DNA from: JAAAOH01 sp041686235
GTDB taxonomy: Bacteria; Spirochaetota; Spirochaetia; DSM-27196; PWMO01
NCBI GenBank assembly: GCA_041686235.1
Contig: JAWLED010000012.1
Coordinates: 1-48,123, forward strand
Direction: 5' to 3'
DNA: 48,123 bases
Part shown: positions 25,716 to 33,406 of the stretch, piece after piece
Numbering within the stretch: position 1 is the stretch's first letter
Layout: every line of letters starts with the position of its first letter
The notes under the pieces: generated by a model
Database searches by the model: none
Told to the model about the DNA's origin: nothing
What the model saw: the letters and a program-made list of their open reading frames with translations, nothing else
Position numbers and translations under genes: made by a program

Positions 25716-26240
25716 CTAGATTTCTCCTCGTCTGTGAGTATACGGACTGTCGGTGACGAGGTAAATACCCTGGTCCGGGAGCTGGTTCAAGAACTCGGAA
25801 AATGGGCGACCGCTGCGCGGGTCGAGACAACCCGGGTCGAGATCGAGCAACGGCTTCAAGGCAAAGGCCCGCCGGGTAAGCTCCGGATGCGGTATCGTGA
25901 GCTGCCGACCGTCGACTGTCACTGTTCCATAGAGCAGAATGTCGATATCGAGCGTACGCGGCCCCTTCGGGATCTCGCGTGCCCTGCTGCGTCCGGCCGC
26001 CGCCTCGATTCCCTGCACCGCCTCGAGAAGCTCTCTGGGAGCAAGCGAACACCACCCGCCTACTACCGCGTTCAAAAAGCGCGGCTGCTCCTCGTAATGA
26101 AGGGGGTCGGTTTCGTAGACCGGTGAAAGACGGATTTCAGAGAGGATTTTGCCAAGCTCCTGCGAGGCGTAGCGCAGCATGTCGACGCGGTCACCACGGT
26201 TAGTACCGAGACCGAGATATGCCTGAACGGCGTCGCCCAT
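25716..26240 (-). CDS. folK: 6-hydroxymethyl-7,8-dihydropterin pyrophosphokinase (HPPK)
   Basis: FolK transfers pyrophosphate from ATP to hydroxymethyl-dihydropterin in folate synthesis. The family frame is clear: LGLGTNRGDR at the N-terminus, SPVYETDPL, FLNAVV, and the magnesium/ATP motif GPRTLDIDILLYG near residue 95, then IPHPELTRRAFAL. The length, 174 aa, is normal. The ATG is only 2 bp after the recA stop. No other folate gene is visible; the recA-folK-scpA order is a local transcript arrangement, not a pathway cluster. Confidence 0.95.
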   Translation of the reverse strand: MGDAVQAYLGLGTNRGDRVDMLRYASQELGKILSEIRLSPVYETDPLHYEEQPRFLNAVVGGWCSLAPRELLEAVQGIEAAAGRSRAREIPKGPRTLDIDILLYGTVTVDGRQLTIPHPELTRRAFALKPLLDLDPGCLDPRSGRPFSEFLNQLPDQGIYLVTDSPYTHRRGEI

Positions 26241-26242
26241 GA

Positions 26243-27484
26243 TCAGAACAGCTCGTCTTCCCCGCCGCCGCCGCCGCCGGTACCGCTCTCGTCGGCTTGC
26301 GTGCCGGCTCCGGCCCGTGCCCCCTTCGAGCCGGACCGGTTCGTTCCCTTCTTTGCTCCGCCGCCCTTCGCCGTGGCGTTACCCGCGCCGTCGGTGGGGG
26401 GTGCGGCGGCCTCGGCAGCCTCGTCGGCACCGGAACCGGTATCGGTCGCATAACGCTCGGGAAACATCGCGCGTCTCGCCTTGTCTTCAATGGCGGCGGC
26501 AATTTCGGGGTTTTTATCGAGAAAATCTTTGGCGTTTTCACGGCCCTGACCGATACGCTCCTCGCCGTAGGAATACCAGCTTCCGCTCTTAGAGATGATA
26601 TCGTACTTCAGCCCGGCGTCGAGGAGACTTCCGGTAGCAGAAATACCTTTGCCGAACATGATTTCCACCTCGGCCTTACGAAACGGCGGGGCTACCTTGT
26701 TCTTGACCACCTTCACGCGCACACGGTTTCCGATGGCGTCGTCGGTTCCTTTCGTGATTGTCTCGATACGGCGAACCTCCACGCGCATGGAGGAGTAGAA
26801 CTTCAATGCTTTGCCGCCGGTGGTAGTCTCCGGATTTCCAAACATGACGCCGATCTTCATGCGAATCTGATTGATGAACACGAGGCAGGTGCCCGACTTC
26901 GATATGGTACCGGTGAGCTTTCGCAGCGCCTGGCTCATGAGCCGAGCCTGCAGACCGACATGGGAATCTCCCATGTCCCCTTCGATTTCCGCTTGCGGCG
27001 TCAAGGCCGCCACCGAATCGACGACAAGAATATCTACCCCGCCGGAGCGCACGAGGGATTCGGTAATCTCGAGGGCCTGTTCCCCGGTATCCGGCTGCGA
27101 AACCCACAACTCGTCTACGTTGACCCCGAGCGCGCGCGCGTACGTAGGATCGAGTGCGTGTTCTGCGTCTACGAACGCCGCAATCCCCCCGAGCTTTTGC
27201 GCTTCGGCGATGGCATGGAGTGCGAGGGTGGTCTTTCCCGAAGATTCGGGACCAAACACCTCGACCACTCGCCCCTTCGGATAGCCGCCGAGGCCCAGCG
27301 CCTCATCGATCATGAGGGAACCGCTCGGAACGACCTTGATGCCGCTCGTATCGGTCCCCTTGCCCATTTTCATCAACGAGCCCTTGCCGAATTGCTTTTC
27401 GATTTGAAGGCGGGCGGCCTCTATGGCTCGTTCTTTTTCGTCGGTGTTTTCGAGATCGTGGGTTTCGTTGTCCCTTTTTGCCAT
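26243..27484 (-). CDS. recA: Recombinase RecA with long low-complexity tail
   Basis: RecA forms filaments on single-stranded DNA for strand exchange and the SOS response. The core domain is fully conserved, with Walker A (GPESSGKTT), Walker B (ILVVDSVAAL) and the DNA-binding loops (VGLQARLMSQALRKL, INQIRMKIGVMFGNPETTTGG). The domain ends near residue 345. It is followed by a roughly 65-residue Gly/Ala/Thr/Lys-rich linker and an acidic DELF end, considerably longer than in E. coli RecA (353 aa total). The start has AAAAGGA about 7 bases upstream. It heads the minus-strand run down to rpsA. Confidence 0.98.
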   Translation of the reverse strand: MAKRDNETHDLENTDEKERAIEAARLQIEKQFGKGSLMKMGKGTDTSGIKVVPSGSLMIDEALGLGGYPKGRVVEVFGPESSGKTTLALHAIAEAQKLGGIAAFVDAEHALDPTYARALGVNVDELWVSQPDTGEQALEITESLVRSGGVDILVVDSVAALTPQAEIEGDMGDSHVGLQARLMSQALRKLTGTISKSGTCLVFINQIRMKIGVMFGNPETTTGGKALKFYSSMRVEVRRIETITKGTDDAIGNRVRVKVVKNKVAPPFRKAEVEIMFGKGISATGSLLDAGLKYDIISKSGSWYSYGEERIGQGRENAKDFLDKNPEIAAAIEDKARRAMFPERYATDTGSGADEAAEAAAPPTDGAGNATAKGGGAKKGTNRSGSKGARAGAGTQADESGTGGGGGGEDELF

Positions 27485-27554
27485 ATATGTCCTTTTCCGC
27501 AGCCTGAATTGCGGCCTCGAGTTTTCACACTATGCTACGGGGTAAACAGGCGTG

Positions 27555-27583
27555 TTGCTTCAGATTTCTCGAAGAAATATTAA
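27555..27583 (+). promoter_or_regulatory. Candidate promoter with palindrome in the spacer, divergent from recA
   Basis: TTGCTT (27555-27560), 17-bp spacer and TATTAA (27578-27583) reading toward the orphan gene at 27680. The spacer contains a perfect odd palindrome, ATTTCT-CGA-AGAAAT, at 27564-27578, positioned where a bound repressor would block polymerase. The same site lies about 80 bp upstream of the recA start on the other strand. I recognise no known LexA box. The remainder of the 190-bp gap between recA and the orphan gene holds a small ORF (see next entry). No convincing recA promoter hexamers were found. Confidence 0.45.
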
Positions 27584-27626
27584 CCCCGACCCCGTCGTCG
27601 GTCAATACACCCGGGAGGAACGTCGA

Positions 27627-27680
27627 GTGCCCGTCGGTGTTTGCCGATATTGGAGATGTAAGGAGGGGATGGGCAGTTGA
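27627..27680 (+). CDS. Possible 17-residue leader peptide
   Basis: GTG at 27627 follows GGGAGGAA with good spacing and opens a 17-codon frame ending in a TGA that overlaps the ATG of the next gene (TGATG). The peptide has two Cys, one Trp and several Arg. Ribosome site plus stop/start coupling suggest real translation and a control role, but chance is not excluded for such a short frame. Confidence 0.3.
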   Translation: MPVGVCRYWRCKEGMGS

Positions 27681-28561
27681 TGTTGAGGGTAAAGTCGAGG
27701 TTCTGGTCCAGGTTGAGACGGAAGCCAACCGGAAGGCGGTGTGCGGGCTCGAAGCCGGCAGGACGGTTGTGCGCTCGAATACCGAGGCCGGCCCCCCTGG
27801 TTCTGTCTGTGCTTTTGCTCATTCTCCTCCCACTCGAAGCGCCCGGCCGGAACCTGTCCTGGACGATGTTTGCCGCCCAGAGTGAGCCCGCCGACGACCC
27901 GATTATTCTCGAGGTTCTCAGCCGGCTCGAACTCTCCGAGGCACTTGCCGTTGCGGGCGCCCTTCCCAACCGCCCCGTCCCTGACCTCAGCACCGTCTTT
28001 TCGGGGTTGCTACAGGGCAAGCTCGACGAACGTGATGAGCTCTTTATGCGGGTCGCACTCGAGGGCTTGTTGGCGCTCACCCCCTCGGAGCGGGACAATG
28101 CCCTCGAGAGCAACCGCGAGACGCTCTCGTTGCTGTTTGAAAACATGTCGCGGCTCGATTCTCCCATGCTCCGCTCCGTCGTGTGGCGCGCCGCCGCACT
28201 ATCGTCGCAGCCGGTGCGCCAAGAGCTACTGCCTGAGGCTCGCACGGCGGCCGCCGCTCTCTACCGCCGGGCCGACGATCGAACGGCGCGCTCGCGCAGT
28301 CGGCGGCGGCGCAACGCCCACCCCACCCCACCCACGATGGCCCCGATTAGTCCGGCACCCGAGCGGGAACCCGAGCCCCAGGACGAGGGGACCCCGCGAG
28401 GCGTATATGCGCAAGAGACATATGAGGCACTGGGGTTTCTTGCATTTGCTCGAAACACTCCGGACAGAACGCTCGTGGCGCTGGTAGACCAATTGCGCAG
28501 ACGCTCACGAGACCCCGTTTTCGTACAACGCGCGCGGGAAATGCTCGCCGAATACGATTGA
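27680..28561 (+). CDS. Orphan exported protein, unknown function
   Basis: A protein of about 293 aa. The first 38 residues are strongly Arg-rich and are followed by a hydrophobic run (about 40-55), so it is probably exported or anchored by its N-terminus. The middle (about 75-190) is alpha-helical, Leu/Ala/Glu-rich and may be a helical-repeat fold. Then comes an Arg/Ser-rich basic patch, a Pro-rich linker (about 210-235) and a second helical stretch to the end. I recognise no family. ATG 27680 (or TTG 27677) follows AGGAGGGG at 27661-27668. The true start could be further in, since the basic leader is unusually long. It stands alone, divergent from recA, and shares the palindromic site between them. 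Confidence 0.6.
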   Translation: MLRVKSRFWSRLRRKPTGRRCAGSKPAGRLCARIPRPAPLVLSVLLLILLPLEAPGRNLSWTMFAAQSEPADDPIILEVLSRLELSEALAVAGALPNRPVPDLSTVFSGLLQGKLDERDELFMRVALEGLLALTPSERDNALESNRETLSLLFENMSRLDSPMLRSVVWRAAALSSQPVRQELLPEARTAAAALYRRADDRTARSRSRRRRNAHPTPPTMAPISPAPEREPEPQDEGTPRGVYAQETYEALGFLAFARNTPDRTLVALVDQLRRRSRDPVFVQRAREMLAEYD

Positions 28562-28565
28562 GCGC

Positions 28566-28619
28566 GGGGCCGAGGCACGACCGACGACGCGCGGCCGAGA
28601 CGGGGCTAAGGCACGACCG
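28566..28619. repeat. 18-bp direct repeat in the gap between convergent genes
   Basis: GGGGCCGAGGCACGACCG at 28566-28583 recurs with two changes at 28602-28619, a 36-bp step. It fills the gap between the orphan gene and dtd. No hairpin terminator is evident. Confidence 0.6.
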
Positions 28620-28621
28620 GC

Positions 28622-29071
28622 TTAGAAGGTTTTCTCGGAGTCTATGAGGATCGTGACCGGACCGGGGTTGGTATAGCTCACCTGCATCACGGCCCCGAAG
28701 GTACCGGTTTCCACATGAAGTCCCAGCGACTCGAGTGCGGCCACGAATGACTCGTACAACGGTACGGCGATATCCGGGGGTGCCGCCCGATTGTAAGACG
28801 GGCGACGGCCTTTGCGGGTATCTCCGTAGAGCGTGAATTGGGAGACAACACATACTCCACCCCCGGTGTCGAGCACGGACCGATTCATTTTGCCGTCTTC
28901 GTCCTCGAATATTCGCAGGTTCGCCACCTTTTCCGACACATAGCGCACGGCGGTATCATCGTCTTCGGCGGTCACTCCGAGGTATACCAACACACCCTGC
29001 TCCAGCTCCGCCGTTCGGGCCCCGTCCACCTCGATTCGACAATCCGCTGCACGCTGTACCACTGCTCTCAA
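28622..29071 (-). CDS. dtd: D-aminoacyl-tRNA deacylase
   Basis: DTD removes D-amino acids wrongly attached to tRNA. The two hallmark motifs are present: SQFTLYGDTRKGRRPSY in the middle and the Gly-cisPro motif NPGPVTI near the C-terminus. I set the start at TTG 29071, one base after the stop of the upstream TPR gene. The protein then begins MRAVVQRA, exactly the family's N-terminus, and GGAGGG stands about 10 bases upstream. A longer reading from ATG 29089 would add six residues inside the neighbouring gene. The length, 149 aa, is normal. It probably shares a transcript with the TPR/exported genes upstream. Confidence 0.95.
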   Translation of the reverse strand: MRAVVQRAADCRIEVDGARTAELEQGVLVYLGVTAEDDDTAVRYVSEKVANLRIFEDEDGKMNRSVLDTGGGVCVVSQFTLYGDTRKGRRPSYNRAAPPDIAVPLYESFVAALESLGLHVETGTFGAVMQVSYTNPGPVTILIDSEKTF

Positions 29072-29072
29072 A

Positions 29073-30176
29073 CTAGTCACTCCCTCCATCGATCATGCGA
29101 ACGGCAACGCCGCGAATACCGTTGATCTCTCCGTCGGCGCTTATTTCGCCGATCAACTCAACCGACATGCCCGATTCGACCCGGGCGCTAAAATCCAGTT
29201 GCACCGGGACAACCCCCTGCAGCACACGGCCATCCTCATAGCCGACCAGAAGATCGAACTCAATAGCCTCTTCGCCGACATTGACATTGGCGGCCCGACC
29301 GCTCCACCGTACATAGCACCCGTCGTACAGTCGAGGCTCATCGTCCACTTCTTCGTAGGAAAAGTTGTGCTCGAAGTCGGTGAACCCGGGTTCCCGCAGA
29401 TAATCGGTGACCAATAGGGCGCGTTCCTTGAGGTCGGCGCTTGCATTGGAGAGCAGAAGCCGGTTGATTTCTCGTTGAGCCAGGTTGTCGCGCCCCCCGT
29501 GGAAGTGATCGCGAATCTCTTCGAATAGCTCGCCAACCTCCTCGTCGGTGAGAACGTACCGGAAGTCTCCCGAATATTGGATGAGTTGCTCACCCTCGGT
29601 GTCCACGTTAAGGATTTCGCCGCCTTCGCGTTGCTCTTGCGGTTGACGCGTGAACATCCCGGATGTCAGATCGCCCCACGGCACGAACAGCACGCCGGCG
29701 GCAACCGCCGCAACCGCCGCACCGCCTCCCGCCGCGACGAGCACTCTGCGCACCGGGAAGCCTCTGCCCGGAAGAAACTTCTTTATCCGTGCGTTACTGA
29801 AGTTTTGTTGAATCTCCGCCTGGCTCTGTGCCTCGCGAAGCACCGAAAGCCCGCGGCGGGCTTGGCGATTACGAGGCTCGACGTCCAGCACGTCGAGCCA
29901 TAGGCGCAGCGCGTCTTGGGTTTCGTTGCGTCGCACATGCACCGCTGCAAGCCCCAACAGGGCACCGGTGTCGTTCGGGTCGAGCTGAGCACTGCGGCTC
30001 AAGTACGAATACGCGCCCCCGAGGTCTCCCATGTACATGCACGACATCCCCAGAAGGTAATAGAAGCGGGGTGTTTCGCGATACATGAACACCTGGGGCT
30101 CGAGGACGTGAATGACGTCCGAGTACCGTGCCGAGGCGAAGAGGCGTTCCGCCTTCTTGAGTCCCTGATTCTTCAT
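29073..30176 (-). CDS. TPR protein with central membrane helix and exported C-terminal domain
   Basis: A 367-aa protein without a signal peptide. The N-terminal 125 residues are TPR-like helices (LLGMSCMYMGDLGGAYSYL and similar) and would be cytoplasmic. One Ala/Gly-rich membrane helix lies at about 146-170. The C-terminal 190 residues form a distinct acidic, partly beta-rich domain of unknown family outside the membrane. Such an arrangement suits a bitopic adaptor that links cytoplasmic partners to the cell envelope. It sits 11 bp after the exported protein gene and 1 bp before dtd. I recognise no named orthologue. Confidence 0.75.
   Translation of the reverse strand: MKNQGLKKAERLFASARYSDVIHVLEPQVFMYRETPRFYYLLGMSCMYMGDLGGAYSYLSRSAQLDPNDTGALLGLAAVHVRRNETQDALRLWLDVLDVEPRNRQARRGLSVLREAQSQAEIQQNFSNARIKKFLPGRGFPVRRVLVAAGGGAAVAAVAAGVLFVPWGDLTSGMFTRQPQEQREGGEILNVDTEGEQLIQYSGDFRYVLTDEEVGELFEEIRDHFHGGRDNLAQREINRLLLSNASADLKERALLVTDYLREPGFTDFEHNFSYEEVDDEPRLYDGCYVRWSGRAANVNVGEEAIEFDLLVGYEDGRVLQGVVPVQLDFSARVESGMSVELIGEISADGEINGIRGVAVRMIDGGSD
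29082..29087 (-). promoter_or_regulatory. Ribosome binding site that sets the dtd start
   Basis: GGAGGG on the minus strand lies within the last codons of the TPR gene, 10 bases before TTG 29071. It supports the TTG start and coupling to the upstream gene. Confidence 0.6.
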
Positions 30177-30187
30177 TCGGCGAGTGA

Positions 30188-31243
30188 TTACCGCGTGTCG
30201 TACGCTTCCTTTCGGGTTTTGAGCCGGCGCAGTATCTCCTCTATGACCTCAACATCTTCGCGATCGAAGTCGTCGCTTTCTTCGAGGATCGTGTTTATTT
30301 CATCAATCAAATCATTTACCGATACGAGCTCGCGCTGCACCGTTTCTCGGTCGAGCTCGGGCGGAGCTTCGTCCGAGGCTCGGTCGAGCAACTCGGCCGT
30401 TTCGGTGCGTGCACCGGAGAAGTCTGTATATCCGTCGGAGTCGAAGTTGCCCACCACGGTCGTGATCGTTCGCGTCTCGCCGGGGCGAAGCTCTTGTGGG
30501 CCGTAATAGACGGCCGCCGCTGAATCGTCGATGGAGTATGGAAGCAGGCTGAATGTACGTCGATTGTTTGCGGTGTAGCCGTAGGTCGTTTCCGACAGCC
30601 GTTTCCAATTTGCAAATACGACGCGATCCGCCTCAGTTATCCCTTCCCCGCTTACCAGCTGCTGAAACCCTACCGAGTCCCGCTCCGAATCCGGGCTCGC
30701 CCACCATGAGTTCGAGGCAGACGGCGTCATCTCGTTCTCGGCGCGGACCCGAGAGCCGGCTTCGGTTATGAAATGGGTTTGCTGGGACTCGGCTAAGTAG
30801 GTATCAAAAAGATAGCGAGCTTCCACCTCCCGAGATCTCTCCGATACGTTCTCGATGGTCACCGTCGTTAAGACTCCGTTTGCGAGCTTCGCGTTTTCAG
30901 AGGTGACAAAGGAAAAGTCCTGTGTAATGCGCAAAATACTGGAAGTCCAGATAAACCGCGCAGCCCCGGTGCGGCGCTCGACGTCCAACTCGAAACGCGA
31001 AGAGCTGCCGAGCCGGTATATGTCATTTCCGTCGCGAATCCACAGGCCGGAGGTGCGAGGATCGCTACTGTCGAGCAGCGGAACGTAGTGGCTGCTATCG
31101 AGGTCCGCTCTATAGTCGAGCGAAAACCGTCCGCTCGATTCGTGGAGTACCAAACGAAGGCGGCCTTCGCTCACTTCGAGTGCCGTTGCCGGCGTAGAGA
31201 ATAGCGCGAGGAGGCAGACCGCCACGAAGAGTTTCCGCATCAC
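30188..31243 (-). CDS. Secreted protein of unknown function
   Basis: A 351-aa protein with a clear signal peptide (basic start, Leu-rich core, cleavage after ATA near residue 21). The mature part (about 22-280) looks all-beta, with many short alternating strands and aromatic residues, and lacks cysteines apart from the signal region. The last 70 residues are acidic helices that could form a coiled coil. No enzyme motif was seen. The start codon overlaps the stop of the upstream TPR gene (ATGA), so the two are almost certainly made together. Probably periplasmic. Confidence 0.75.
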   Translation of the reverse strand: MMRKLFVAVCLLALFSTPATALEVSEGRLRLVLHESSGRFSLDYRADLDSSHYVPLLDSSDPRTSGLWIRDGNDIYRLGSSSRFELDVERRTGAARFIWTSSILRITQDFSFVTSENAKLANGVLTTVTIENVSERSREVEARYLFDTYLAESQQTHFITEAGSRVRAENEMTPSASNSWWASPDSERDSVGFQQLVSGEGITEADRVVFANWKRLSETTYGYTANNRRTFSLLPYSIDDSAAAVYYGPQELRPGETRTITTVVGNFDSDGYTDFSGARTETAELLDRASDEAPPELDRETVQRELVSVNDLIDEINTILEESDDFDREDVEVIEEILRRLKTRKEAYDTR

Positions 31244-32274
31244 TTCTCCTCCTCTTCGAGTCGGCGCAACTGTTGTACATAATACTCTTTGATATCCAAA
31301 GCCTCTTCTTTTGCCTCGATGAGGGCGCGTTGGGTGCCGGGCATCTGCCCTTCGCTTTCCGCAGGCCTCGAAGACGGGGCCGACGAGAGTCGTTCCTGCA
31401 GATCGCGTATTTCGCGGTCACGGCGTTCGACCGTCCCTTCAAGCTCCTCCACGCGATCCGAGAGGCGGTCCATCTCTTCTCGAAAGTCGCTGCCCGCCAG
31501 CCGGCGCAGCCGCTCCCGATACTCGGCGAGCGCCTCTTCGTAGGTCCGCTCCCTCTGCTCGAACTCGTCGAGAGCATTGAGATACTCCCTGTGGCTCCAG
31601 CGCAAGAGCTTTCGCAGAGACTCCTCGCGGCGGTTCAACTCAATGACCGACAAACGGTAGTCGGCCGCTTCGGCCCGGTAGCTTGCCGGATACTCTTCGG
31701 TAACCGTGCGAAACAGCTCTGCCGCCCTGTCGAGATGTCCCAGTGAATACAGCGACTCGCCGACCCAGTAGTAGGCGTTGGGCAGAAACCGTGAGTCCGG
31801 ATGCTGTGAAATGAACGCTTCGAGCGACTGTATTGCCTGCTGGTAGTCCGCCTGGAGGTACAGCAATCTGCCTTTGTGGTACTGCGCCTCCGCGGCAAAG
31901 CGATGATCGGGGTAGTTTTCCAAAAAGTGCTCGATGTTTTCTTCCGCCGCTCCGAGGCGTCCTGCAGCAAGCGCCGACCGGCCGATCCAAAAGAAAGCGT
32001 CCGGGCGGTACGCTGCGGCTTCGCCGTCGGCACCGGATTCCGCCTCTGCATCTTCGGTGTCGGCCTCGGCTTGCGCTTCGGCCTCGTCCGATAGCGACAA
32101 GAGCTCTTCGAAGCTCTCCATAGCGTCTTCGTAACGCCCATTGCGGAAGTGCTCGAGGCCCTGCTCGAGTATACTTCGCGGCGCATCCCCTTCCTGAGCA
32201 TAGCCCGACGGAAGCGGCCCCGCGAGCAGAAAAAAGAGAATACCGGTTACGGCGCTGAACATGGTCACTCTCAT
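31240..32274 (-). CDS. Exported TPR/coiled-coil protein, CpoB (YbgF)-like layout
   Basis: A 344-aa protein with a signal peptide (about residues 1-26). It has several TPR-like units (about 30-215, e.g. NAYYWVGESLYSLGHLDRAAE) interrupted by an Ala/Glu/Asp-rich low-complexity stretch near 60-80. A long coiled coil occupies the C-terminal 120 residues. CpoB/YbgF proteins combine the same two elements, but with the coiled coil first and the TPRs last, so the order here is reversed and orthology is doubtful. It is first in a four-gene minus-strand group ending with dtd. The start is uncertain between ATG 32274 and ATG 32262. Confidence 0.7.
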   Translation of the reverse strand: MRVTMFSAVTGILFFLLAGPLPSGYAQEGDAPRSILEQGLEHFRNGRYEDAMESFEELLSLSDEAEAQAEADTEDAEAESGADGEAAAYRPDAFFWIGRSALAAGRLGAAEENIEHFLENYPDHRFAAEAQYHKGRLLYLQADYQQAIQSLEAFISQHPDSRFLPNAYYWVGESLYSLGHLDRAAELFRTVTEEYPASYRAEAADYRLSVIELNRREESLRKLLRWSHREYLNALDEFEQRERTYEEALAEYRERLRRLAGSDFREEMDRLSDRVEELEGTVERRDREIRDLQERLSSAPSSRPAESEGQMPGTQRALIEAKEEALDIKEYYVQQLRRLEEEEK

Positions 32275-32379
32275 TAAATACCGATCCCCCGTTATTATGT
32301 CGACCTTGTGGCGCTACAACTAAACGCTATAGTACCGCCATCATAATGGATGAGCACGGCGATGGCAAACCCTTGGTCG

Positions 32380-32409
32380 TTGACTATCGCCCCTCATTTG
32401 CAGTATTAA
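32380..32409 (+). promoter_or_regulatory. Candidate sigma-70 promoter for the TPR-greA pair
   Basis: TTGACT (32380-32385), 18-bp spacer and TATTAA (32404-32409), with a predicted start near 32416. This gives a leader of about 23 nt containing AAGGGG before ATG 32439. The 164-bp divergent gap also must hold the minus-strand promoter, for which I see only weak candidates. Confidence 0.5.
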
Positions 32410-32438
32410 TATAGGTGAAACAATTATTTAAGGGGACT

Positions 32439-33392
32439 ATGTCTCAAGACCAATCGGGTGGAAACGCAGAGCCGGTAGAGAGTCTCCTGAGGGCGGCTTA
32501 CGAACACACAAAGAACCGAGAGCTTCACGATGCCGGGAGCCGGCTTGAAGAGGCGTTGTCGGTAGATTTCGATAATACCGAAGTCGTTACCGCCCTCAAG
32601 TACGTTAACTTCTGGAAAGACCGTGACGAGTCGTCGCGCGAGGCAACCGGCGGGTTCGAGCGGGGCGAGTACCTGCTCGGTCAATGGAGGCTTTTTAACG
32701 CGTTCGTCAGCCGGATCGGAGAAGTATCTGAACGGTTTCTCTACGCAGTTCGCCAATACGCTTTTGGAGAGGCGCTCGAGGAATTCGAGCGCAGCAGAGA
32801 GGAGTCGGGAGATACCGATCCGGAGATACTGCTGCGGATCGGACGCTGCCACAAAGGGAAAGGCGAATACGATACGGCCTTGGATGCGTTGTCTCAGGCT
32901 GCGCGCAAACGTTCCGATGACCCGCACGTCCTTGCTCAACTCGCCGACTCGTACGCCTTAGTCAACGAGATCGGGAAAGCAAAGGCGTTTTTTCGGGAAG
33001 CCTTTTTCCTTGGTCCCCAGAGAATCGACATAAGCACGCTCGAGTCGGAAATGATCGGGCGACTGGTTAACAAACTGCGGGAACTCGGCTACGAAAGCCC
33101 CGCGTTAGAGGAGTGGCTTCCGGTCTACGGAGTGTTGTACGGCGTTTTTTCGGTAAAAAGGGAGCTTCGCTCGATTGAGTATGGAAAGCTCAAACAATCG
33201 ATTTACGCGCTCGAGCGAGAATACCATGACAAACCGGATCCCGAGGGTATCGTTTGCGCGCAGCTTCTGAATCGATACTTCTGGTTGATTGATCATTATA
33301 CCAACACCGAAGAGGATCAGAGCAAAATCGATGAGGTGCTCTTAAAGATTCGGAGCACAAATGAGAAAGTATACAGTCACTATGTTAGTTAA
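32439..33392 (+). CDS. Soluble TPR protein upstream of greA
   Basis: A 317-aa protein with no signal peptide or membrane segment, so probably cytoplasmic. Helical-repeat pairs run through most of it; the clearest TPRs are at about residues 125-205 (LLRIGRCHKGKGEYDTALDAL and the following unit). The C-terminal 90 residues are helical and not repeat-like. The ATG 32439 has AAGGGG; an upstream in-frame GTG at 32415 lies at the predicted transcript start and is unlikely to be used. It ends 14 bp before greA, whose N-terminal half is built of the same kind of repeats, so a joint role around RNA polymerase is plausible but inferred. Confidence 0.75.
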   Translation: MSQDQSGGNAEPVESLLRAAYEHTKNRELHDAGSRLEEALSVDFDNTEVVTALKYVNFWKDRDESSREATGGFERGEYLLGQWRLFNAFVSRIGEVSERFLYAVRQYAFGEALEEFERSREESGDTDPEILLRIGRCHKGKGEYDTALDALSQAARKRSDDPHVLAQLADSYALVNEIGKAKAFFREAFFLGPQRIDISTLESEMIGRLVNKLRELGYESPALEEWLPVYGVLYGVFSVKRELRSIEYGKLKQSIYALEREYHDKPDPEGIVCAQLLNRYFWLIDHYTNTEEDQSKIDEVLLKIRSTNEKVYSHYVS

Positions 33393-33406
33393 ACAGGAGT
33401 AGAGAG

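Noticed and set aside
27564..27578. Palindrome as a known LexA (SOS) box
   Set aside because: It does not match the E. coli CTG-N10-CAG, the Gram-positive GAAC-N4-GTTC or the Leptospira TTTG-N5-CAAA patterns; kept only as an unknown operator candidate.
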